A DNA stretch of 10,801 bases from Bacteroidia bacterium (lineage in GTDB: Bacteria > Bacteroidota > Bacteroidia > B-17B0 > Aurantibacillaceae), in the NCBI GenBank assembly GCA_014379485.1, contig JACMLS010001024.1:1-10801 (forward strand), read 5' to 3'. The notes below the pieces were generated by a model. It was not told the DNA's origin, did not search any database, and saw only the letters and a list, made by a program, of their open reading frames with translations. A program made the position numbers and the translations under genes. Every line of letters begins with the position of its first letter. Position 1 is the stretch's first letter. Shown here in pieces: positions 5,522 through 10,801 of the stretch.

Positions 5522-7486
5522 TTAGGCCTGAAGCACAATAGAAAAAGAAGTGCTGCCCGGTTCAGACTCAATAGAAACCCTTGCTTTGATCTGGTTCGCC
5601 AAACCTTTGATGAGGCGAATTCCTAACGAATTTGCTTTTTCTATAGAAAAATTAGTGGGCATTCCTTCTCCGTTATCAGTAACCTGAATCATAAATTGTT
5701 CACCATTGCGTTTTCCGCTTATAGTAATTTTTCCACTTTGTTTGTTTTTAAAACCATGTTTAACAGCATTGGTAACAAGCTCATTCATTATCAATCCTAA
5801 AGGAACCAATCGGTCAATATCAAGGCTTAATTTCTCTACATCGATGGTATAACTGATATTTTTCTCTTTAAAGAAAAGCAGGTTTGCCAACTGCTCCAAA
5901 AAAGAATCAAGGTATTCAGACAAATTAATTTCTTTTAAACTTTCTGATTGATATAATTTTTCATGGATCAGGGCCATACTCTTTATACGCGATTCACTTT
6001 GTTTTATCAACTCTTCAGTAGAAACAGTATTTCCATAACCACCTTGTAAACTCAACAAACTTGAAATGATCTGCAAATTATTTTTTACGCGGTGATGAAT
6101 TTCTTTCAGCAGAACTCCCCGTTCCTGTAAAGAATTTTCAATAATAAGATTTTTGGTTTCCAATTGTTTTTGCGTTTTATTCTTCGAGCGCAAAACGTAA
6201 AACAATAGCACAATTATTATTAATGCCGCCAATCCTATTGCAATAAAAAGATTTTGTCTTGCTTTTTTCTTTTCAATTTCTGCATCTTTCAGTTTATTGG
6301 TATTCGTAAGCAAACTTATCTTATCGTTCAAACTTTCGGTCTCAAAACGAGAAGTCATTTCATTCTGAATGCGTTGCGTATTTTCATTTGCCAAACTATC
6401 AGCGTATTGAAGTTGGTTCTCTGAATATAAATAGGCTTTTTTATACTCTCCTGTTTTTTCGTAGAATTTACTCAGGCTTTTGTACAAATTTACAAGGGGC
6501 TCATAAGAATCAGTAGCAGCAGCAAGCAATTCTCCCCTTTGCACGTACTGTTGCGCCTTGTCGGGCTTATTTGTTTCGTTATAAAGTCTGATCAGATTTG
6601 TGCAAACCACAACCAGATAAACGTCGTTCCCTGAAGACTCATACTTTTTAAATGCCTGCAACAACATCGTTTCAGCTTTACTGTATTCCTTTTTGTCGAG
6701 ATATGCGAGCCCTGCGTTAGAAGCAGCCGTAGCAATTTCCTTGTCAAAATCCCTGGCTGTACTAAAATCAAACGACATATTAAACCAGTACAAAGCAGAA
6801 TCAAATTTATTCTGTTCAAGGTAAATGTTCCCCAAATTGTTATAAACGATCGCCACATTTTTTAATTTTCCCCGTTTTCTAAAATACAAAAGCGATTCAT
6901 TGTAGTACTTGATGGCCAGCGAATATTTTTTCAACTTTACATTTACCTGCCCTATATAAGTGTTGGTAATAGAAAGCGATTCCGGGTCATTCAATTTTTT
7001 TCCTATGGTCAATGCGGTATCTAAATATAACAATGCAAGGGTATAATTTCCTGACTCAAAATAATTGTAAGAAATATTATTCAGATCACTTACGGCTTCC
7101 TGTTGTTGATTTTCTTTTGTGTGTATTGAATACGATTGCTTATAAAACGCCGTTGATTTCTTCAGGTCGCCCATGTGCCATGCAGTTGAACCTGAAATAG
7201 TATAAAGTTCTGCCAAACCTATTGTTGAGTTTTGTTCATTCAGAATATCTACCAGCGAATCTGAAATAAGAAGTGTTAACTCTGGTTCCTTGAACATGAT
7301 TTCCTCAAGGTATCTTAAACCTGTACTAACTTTTTCTTCTTCAGAATTCGATTTTTGATAAGCAATCTTCAAGCTATCCTGCGCCGAACAGAAATTAATG
7401 CAACAGAAATATAACATTACAAAAAGTCCGGTAACTTTAAAATTGAAATAATACAAACTGTTATTTAGCAAAAAGTATCGCTTCAT
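5522..7486 (-). CDS. TPR-containing sensor histidine kinase (HisKA_2 / HATPase_c)
   Basis: Counted from the ATG at 7484-7486, the protein is 654 aa. An N-terminal signal (to about residue 35, INFCSA before Q) exports a sensor region of roughly 370 residues. That region is made of tetratricopeptide repeats, seen as recurring NNLGNIYLEQNKFDSALYWF-like units between about 90 and 360. A short coiled coil (about 375-410) precedes one transmembrane helix (about 413-432). Next is the HisKA_2 dimerisation segment with EIHHRVKNNLQIISSLLSLQ (462-481), where H464 or H465 is the phosphoacceptor. The HATPase domain follows, with N box NELVTNAVKHG, G1 box DNGEGMP and the later SLGIRLIKGL. All catalytic motifs are intact. 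An in-frame TTG at 7499-7501 would add five residues; ATG is preferred. It pairs with the LytTR regulator just downstream. The signal sensed is unknown. Confidence 0.93.
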   Translation of the reverse strand: MKRYFLLNNSLYYFNFKVTGLFVMLYFCCINFCSAQDSLKIAYQKSNSEEEKVSTGLRYLEEIMFKEPELTLLISDSLVDILNEQNSTIGLAELYTISGSTAWHMGDLKKSTAFYKQSYSIHTKENQQQEAVSDLNNISYNYFESGNYTLALLYLDTALTIGKKLNDPESLSITNTYIGQVNVKLKKYSLAIKYYNESLLYFRKRGKLKNVAIVYNNLGNIYLEQNKFDSALYWFNMSFDFSTARDFDKEIATAASNAGLAYLDKKEYSKAETMLLQAFKKYESSGNDVYLVVVCTNLIRLYNETNKPDKAQQYVQRGELLAAATDSYEPLVNLYKSLSKFYEKTGEYKKAYLYSENQLQYADSLANENTQRIQNEMTSRFETESLNDKISLLTNTNKLKDAEIEKKKARQNLFIAIGLAALIIIVLLFYVLRSKNKTQKQLETKNLIIENSLQERGVLLKEIHHRVKNNLQIISSLLSLQGGYGNTVSTEELIKQSESRIKSMALIHEKLYQSESLKEINLSEYLDSFLEQLANLLFFKEKNISYTIDVEKLSLDIDRLVPLGLIMNELVTNAVKHGFKNKQSGKITISGKRNGEQFMIQVTDNGEGMPTNFSIEKANSLGIRLIKGLANQIKARVSIESEPGSTSFSIVLQA

Positions 7487-7631
7487 ACTGTAAATATACA
7501 ATTGTATTCATTTGTTCATTCAATTTTTTACTTTGAAGTACATCTTTATTCTTTTGTTATATAATCAATTTATACTCTTCCTCTCTTTCACAAAGTGCAG
7601 AATAAGTTCTATCTTTCTGCTCACTAAAATT

Positions 7632-7880
7632 ATGCAGCAACCCGGTCTTCCCAATCCACAAATTCTAATGCAACTGGTTACTACCAAAATGCCTTTTGGC
7701 AAATATAAAGGAACCTTGCTCTGCGACATTCCGGTTTTTTACCTGGAGTGGTTCAACCGCAAGGGTTTTCCTAAAGGAAGTTTAGGAATGCTGCTCTCAA
7801 CCATCTACGAAATAAAACTTAATGGACTTGAAGAACTGATTGCTCCCCTGAAAAAAATTGCAAGGGAAGAGAATCGTTAG
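7632..7880 (+). CDS. DUF3820-like small protein
   Basis: This 82-aa cytoplasmic protein resembles DUF3820 in its core: TKMPFGKYKGTLLCDIP, then VFYLEWFNRKGFPKGSLG, ending in a helix with LEELIAPLKK. The length is normal for the family, whose biochemical function is not established. The frame is open upstream to 7512, but those 40 codons would encode an implausible Phe/Leu/Ile-rich stretch. The ATG at 7632-7634 places the start just before the conserved region. The gene is divergent from the sensor kinase (start 7486). Its stop codon (7878-7880) lies inside the left arm of a TCGTT-word inverted repeat, so that element forms its 3' end. No clear promoter match was found in the 145-bp divergent gap. 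Confidence 0.82.
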   Translation: MQQPGLPNPQILMQLVTTKMPFGKYKGTLLCDIPVFYLEWFNRKGFPKGSLGMLLSTIYEIKLNGLEELIAPLKKIAREENR

Positions 7881-7976
7881 TCGTTGTTTCGTTCGTCGTT
7901 ACTTACAAGCAACATAATTACCTCCAATAACAAACCCAGAACGATCAAACAAACGACCTAACGACAAACGACTAAC
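7874..7976. repeat. TCGTT/AACGA-word inverted repeat element
   Basis: The left half carries TCGTT at 7874, 7881, 7889 and 7896. The right half carries its complement AACGA at 7940, 7952, 7960 and 7967. The outer arms GTTAGTCGTT (7876-7885) and AACGACTAAC (7967-7976) are perfect complements. The full 25-nt arms match at 18 positions without gaps. The left arm overlaps the stop codon of the DUF3820-like gene. No T-run follows, so it is not a standard terminator, although a long hairpin could form in RNA. Confidence 0.75.
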
Positions 7977-8023
7977 AAACATTTCATCCCCTTTTTTCCT
8001 TCATTCATCCGAAATTTAATGGC

Positions 8024-8043
8024 TTAGTGTATTTTTAACACTA
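8024..8043. promoter_or_regulatory. Candidate NrtR operator, site 1
   Basis: TTAGTGTATTTTTAACACTA contains the perfect arms TAGTGT and ACACTA around a 7-nt A/T centre. It ends 4 bp upstream of the -33 TTTG of the nrtR promoter. It is identical at 16 of 20 positions to site 2, which lies 54 bp downstream, close to five helical turns. A regulator gene starts 67 bp further on, so autoregulation by NrtR is the natural reading. The assignment is inferred from position and symmetry. Confidence 0.68.
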
Positions 8044-8047
8044 TTTA

Positions 8048-8080
8048 TTTGCGTTGAATTAAATAAACACCGTACATTTG
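8048..8080 (+). promoter_or_regulatory. Promoter of the nrtR-nadM-nadV operon
   Basis: TTTG at 8048-8051 and TACATTTG at 8073-8080 (21-bp spacing) match the Bacteroidota TTTG / TAnnTTTG promoter. Transcription should start near 8086, about 24 nt before the nrtR ATG. The -7 box overlaps the left edge of operator site 2, and site 1 abuts the -33 box, which is the geometry of a repressible promoter. Confidence 0.72.
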
Positions 8081-8097
8081 GTGTATAATTTACACTA
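8078..8097. promoter_or_regulatory. Candidate NrtR operator, site 2
   Basis: TTGGTGTATAATTTACACTA carries the perfect arms GTGTA and TACAC around a 5-nt A/T centre. It shares 16 of 20 positions with site 1. It covers the last bases of the -7 box and the presumed transcript start, so a bound dimer would block RNA polymerase. It ends 12 bp before the nrtR start codon. Confidence 0.7.
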
Positions 8098-8109
8098 AGA
8101 GAATAAAAA

Positions 8110-8811
8110 ATGGAAACAAAAGGCAAATTCACTTACGATTACGAGAGGCCTGCTCTTGCAACCGATTGTGTAATTTTTGGTTTTGACGGCGGAGAATTAA
8201 AAGTATTGTTAATGGAACGCGAAACCGAAGATTCTCAATCTACCTGGTCTTTACCCGGAGGTTTTGTTTACATGAATGAAACAACTGAAGAATCTGCTAA
8301 AAGGATTTTGCACGAAAAAACAGGAATAAAAAATGTCTTTGTAGAACAGCTTTACACTTTTAGCGAAGTAGACCGCGATCCGAGACAAAGAGTTGTTGCC
8401 GTAGCCTATTATGCTTTGGTAAACAATAAAAAGTTTCAGATTGCCGCCGGACTGAACGCTAAAAATGTTGCCTGGTTTGAATTATCAAAAATGCCCAAAT
8501 TAATTTTTGATCACAGCAAAATTGTAAAAACAGCTTTGATAAGATTAAAAGGAAAAGTAAGATATCAACCAATTGGATTTGAATTACTGAATGAAAAATT
8601 TACTTTGACCCAATTACAACAACTCTACGAAGCAATATTAGAAACAACTACAGACAAAAGAAATTTCAGAAAAAAAATACTCAGCATGAAATTATTGAAA
8701 GCACTAAACGAAAAAGAACAAAACGTTGCCAGAAAAGCCGCACAGTATTTTTCGTTTGACAAACAAGCTTACAAAGAATTCACACACTCAGGCTTCAACT
8801 TTGAACTCTAA
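8110..8811 (+). CDS. nrtR: NrtR-type Nudix-related transcriptional regulator of NAD metabolism
   Basis: The 233-aa protein joins a Nudix-fold domain (about 15-150) to a C-terminal winged helix (about 155-230, with FTLTQLQQLYEAIL and RNFRKKIL). This is the architecture of the NrtR family, repressors of NAD biosynthesis and salvage genes that respond to ADP-ribose or related molecules. The Nudix box is degenerate: from G51 the spacing to E57 is kept, but the catalytic REUXEE core reads RILHEK. Two acidic residues are therefore lost and hydrolysis is unlikely, as is common for these regulators. It is the first gene of an operon with nadM and nadV, and two palindromes flank its promoter, implying autoregulation. 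The same family includes sugar-pathway regulators such as AraR, but the neighbours argue for NAD. The start is the ATG at 8110-8112. Confidence 0.9.
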   Translation: METKGKFTYDYERPALATDCVIFGFDGGELKVLLMERETEDSQSTWSLPGGFVYMNETTEESAKRILHEKTGIKNVFVEQLYTFSEVDRDPRQRVVAVAYYALVNNKKFQIAAGLNAKNVAWFELSKMPKLIFDHSKIVKTALIRLKGKVRYQPIGFELLNEKFTLTQLQQLYEAILETTTDKRNFRKKILSMKLLKALNEKEQNVARKAAQYFSFDKQAYKEFTHSGFNFEL

Positions 8812-8821
8812 AACAACAATA

Positions 8822-8871
8822 AATTACCACGAATTACAATTAATAACAAAAAATTACAACCAATTACATTT
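8822..8871 (+). repeat. 10-bp-period array of AATTAC words
   Basis: AATTAC occurs at 8822, 8832, 8852 and 8862, and the one-mismatch variant AATAAC at 8842. This makes five units with an exact 10-bp period and the form AATTACnAnn or close to it. The array fills most of the 64-bp spacer between the nrtR stop (8811) and the nadM ATG (8876). I see no terminator or promoter in the spacer, so it is transcribed as part of the operon. Confidence 0.8.
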
Positions 8872-8875
8872 CATC

Positions 8876-9763
8876 ATGGAAACTAAAAAATTTGATATCG
8901 GAGTAATAGTAGGCCGCTTCCAGGTAGACAAACTGCATGAAGGACATGTGCTGCTGATCGAATCAGTGATCAGGGAACATAAAAGAGTAGTTATTTTCCT
9001 GGGAGTTTCTTCTACACTCAACACAAAAAACAACCCGCTTGATTTTGTGGCGAGAAAAGAAATGATTCTGCAACAGTTTCCGCAACTCAACGTAATGCCC
9101 ATTCCTGATTTTCCTTCTGATTTAGATTGGAGCAAAGAAATGGACAAAAGAATAAGAGAATGTTGCCCCGTTGGTTCTGTTGTTCTTTACGGAAGCAGAA
9201 AAAGTTTTGTTGATTATTATCACGGTGTTTTTGAAACAAAAGTGCTGGAACCTAAAGACAGCCCTAGCGGAACAGAAGTAAGGCTGGAAGTGAGCAGAGA
9301 AGTAAAAGCAAGTCCTGATTTCAGGGCAGGAGTAATTTTTGCAGCATACAATCAATACGCAAAAGTTTATCCAACAGTTGATGTTGCAATTATAGACGGA
9401 GAAAAAGTTTTGTTGGGAAAAAAATCCAACCAGGATAAATTTCGTTTTCCCGGTGGATTTTCTGATCCATCAGATGATACTTACGAAATGGCTGCAAAGC
9501 GAGAAGCCTTTGAAGAAACAGGATTGGAAATTGGCGACATTGAATACGTAGGTTCTGCGAAAATGGATGATTGGCGTTACAGAAGCGAAGAAGATAAGAT
9601 CATTACACTTTTCTTCAAATCAAAATTCACTTTCGGAAACGCTGTTGCTACCGATGACCTTGAAGAATTGAAATGGTTTGACCTGAACGAACTGAGAGAA
9701 GAAGATATAGTGAATGAACATCAAAGGCTTTTAAAAATGCTATTAAACAATTTAAAAAAATAA
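8876..9763 (+). CDS. nadM: Bifunctional NMN adenylyltransferase / Nudix hydrolase
   Basis: This 295-aa cytoplasmic enzyme is of the NadM-Nudix type. The N-terminal nucleotidyltransferase domain (about 6-165) makes NAD from NMN and ATP. It begins FDIGVIVGRFQ, carries the HxGH motif as HEGH (21-24) and the C-terminal nucleotide-binding motif SGTEVR (131-136). The C-terminal Nudix domain (about 166-290) has a box from G193 with an intact REAFEETG core (209-216). In related proteins this domain cleaves ADP-ribose or similar NAD-derived compounds. The first half of the box is spaced one residue longer than the textbook GX5EX7 form and has Asp in place of Glu. The frame is open upstream to 8726 inside nrtR, but the ATG at 8876 directly precedes the conserved strand and is preferred. 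The nadV start follows 4 bp after its stop. Confidence 0.95.
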   Translation: METKKFDIGVIVGRFQVDKLHEGHVLLIESVIREHKRVVIFLGVSSTLNTKNNPLDFVARKEMILQQFPQLNVMPIPDFPSDLDWSKEMDKRIRECCPVGSVVLYGSRKSFVDYYHGVFETKVLEPKDSPSGTEVRLEVSREVKASPDFRAGVIFAAYNQYAKVYPTVDVAIIDGEKVLLGKKSNQDKFRFPGGFSDPSDDTYEMAAKREAFEETGLEIGDIEYVGSAKMDDWRYRSEEDKIITLFFKSKFTFGNAVATDDLEELKWFDLNELREEDIVNEHQRLLKMLLNNLKK

Positions 9764-9767
9764 AACC

Positions 9768-10801
9768 ATGTTACGCAACAACATTTTGCTGTTAACTGAC
9801 AGCTACAAATTAAGTCACTACAAACAATATCCTGCCGGAACCACACAGATCTATTCGTATTTCGAATCGCGTGGCGGGAAATTTAAAGATGTAGTATTTT
9901 TTGGATTACAATATCTTGTAAAAAATTATCTTACAGGGCAAGTAGTAACGAGAGAAAAAATTGACGAAGCAGAAATTCTCTACGCAAAACATTTTGGCAA
10001 TGCAGAACTGTTTTACAAAAAAGGATGGGAATACATTCTGGAAAAACACAATGGGCATTTACCGGTAAAAATAAAAGCCGTGGCAGAAGGAACGCCTGTG
10101 CCCTACTCTAACGTAATGCTTACAGTAGAAAACACAGATCCGGAATGTTTCTGGCTCACAAATTTTTTAGAATCACTTTTGGTACAGGTCTGGTATCCTT
10201 GTACCGTTGCAACACAATCGCGCGAAATAAAAAAAGTAATTTTAAAATACCTTGAAAAAACCGGAGATGTTTCATTGATAGATTTTAAGCTGCACGATTT
10301 TGGTTTCAGAGGTGTTTCTTCAGTTGAATCAGCTTCGATTGGTGGAGCGGCCCATCTTTTGAACTTTATGGGAAGCGATACAATTGCCGGATTGAGTTTC
10401 ATACAGGATTTTTATAATACAGAAGGAGTTTTCGGATTTTCAATTCCCGCAGCAGAACACAGTACCATTACATCGTGGGGAAAAGAAAACGAAGCGGCTG
10501 CTTACAAAAATATGCTCGATCAATATTCAGAAGGCTTGGTGGCAGTAGTAAGTGATTCGTATGACGTTTACAATGCCTGCGAAAAGATCTGGGGCGAAGA
10601 ACTGAAAGAAAACATTCTGAAAAGAAACGGAACGCTTGTCATTCGTCCAGATTCCGGAATTCCGAAAGAGGTTGTTCTGAAAATAGTTGAAATTCTGGGT
10701 AAGAAATTTGGTTTCGAAAAAAACGCAAAAGGTTATAAAGTCCTGCATCCTAAAGTAAGAGTGATACAAGGTGATGGTGTAAATTACGAATCCATAGAAG
10801 A
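9768..10801 (+). CDS. nadV: Nicotinamide phosphoribosyltransferase (NAMPT), C-terminus cut by window edge
   Basis: The first 344 codons of an enzyme that makes NMN from nicotinamide and PRPP, the entry step of nicotinamide salvage, are present. Full-length relatives have about 460-490 residues, so roughly 70% is present. The N-terminus reads LLTDSYKLSHYKQYP. The active-site segment KLHDFGFRGVSSVES contains H176 and D177; the aligned Asp in human NAMPT (D219) favours nicotinamide over nicotinate. PAAEHST holds H231, aligned with the catalytic His247 of the human enzyme. VVSDSYDVYNACEKIWGE, IRPDSG and VRVIQGDGV complete the family signature. The similarity to vertebrate NAMPT is striking over the whole visible length. 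The start ATG (9768-9770) is 4 bp after the nadM stop, so translation is likely coupled. It would be regulated with nadM by NrtR. Confidence 0.96.
   Translation, partial: MLRNNILLLTDSYKLSHYKQYPAGTTQIYSYFESRGGKFKDVVFFGLQYLVKNYLTGQVVTREKIDEAEILYAKHFGNAELFYKKGWEYILEKHNGHLPVKIKAVAEGTPVPYSNVMLTVENTDPECFWLTNFLESLLVQVWYPCTVATQSREIKKVILKYLEKTGDVSLIDFKLHDFGFRGVSSVESASIGGAAHLLNFMGSDTIAGLSFIQDFYNTEGVFGFSIPAAEHSTITSWGKENEAAAYKNMLDQYSEGLVAVVSDSYDVYNACEKIWGEELKENILKRNGTLVIRPDSGIPKEVVLKIVEILGKKFGFEKNAKGYKVLHPKVRVIQGDGVNYESIE

Noticed and set aside
7512..7631. Upstream 40-codon extension of the DUF3820-like gene
   Set aside because: It encodes a Phe/Leu/Ile-rich stretch not expected of this short cytoplasmic family. 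The ATG at 7632 gives the normal length.
8822..8871. CRISPR-like array
   Set aside because: The period is 10 bp with 6-base words; there are no repeat-spacer units of CRISPR size and no cas genes nearby.
8726..8875. Upstream extension of the nadM frame by 50 codons
   Set aside because: It overlaps the end of nrtR and then reads through the AATTAC array. The conserved NMN adenylyltransferase strand begins just after the ATG at 8876.

Overview
The window looks like chromosomal DNA of a low-GC member of the Bacteroidota. Three things point there: promoter-like sequences of the TTTG / TAnnTTTG type, a near absence of Shine-Dalgarno sequences before start codons, and gene families typical of the phylum (a TPR sensor kinase paired with a LytTR regulator, a signal peptide ending just before Gln, a small lipocalin-like lipoprotein). 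I cannot name a genus.

Left part (1-1608, minus strand): the N-terminal 97 codons of a DegT/DnrJ/EryC1/StrS-type sugar aminotransferase, running off the left edge. Next comes a membrane fatty-acid hydroxylase/sterol desaturase-family enzyme, 9 bp behind an unrecognised 153-codon gene. A 19-bp perfect inverted repeat built of GGAAG words lies between the aminotransferase and the hydroxylase. A tRNA-Lys(UUU) gene (1836-1908, plus strand) has its own promoter, a boxA-like leader and a strong hairpin terminator.

Middle part (1975-7486, all minus strand): in transcription order, a periplasmic-TPR sensor histidine kinase, a REC-LytTR response regulator, a 552-aa exported protein of unknown family with an internal duplication, a small lipoprotein, and a 140-aa Gly/Ala-rich protein. 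The lipoprotein gene is bracketed by two 33-bp direct repeats (32/33 identical). One of these contains the 3' end of the exported-protein gene, so the lipoprotein cassette probably arose by insertion or duplication.

Right part (7632-10801, plus strand): a DUF3820-like small gene followed by a TCGTT-word inverted repeat, then an NAD-salvage operon. The operon comprises an NrtR-type Nudix/winged-helix regulator, a bifunctional NMN adenylyltransferase/Nudix hydrolase (NadM-Nudix) and a nicotinamide phosphoribosyltransferase (NadV/NAMPT, cut by the right edge). NAMPT makes NMN from nicotinamide and PRPP, NadM converts NMN to NAD, and NrtR presumably senses an NAD-related metabolite such as ADP-ribose. 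Two near-identical 20-bp palindromes straddle the operon's promoter and are excellent candidate NrtR operators. The spacer between nrtR and nadM holds an exact 10-bp-period array of AATTAC words.

The most interesting points are the double operator, the helically phased AATTAC array, the repeat-bracketed lipoprotein gene and the duplicated exported protein encoded beside a two-component system. I see no CRISPR array, insertion sequence, prophage or clear defence system.
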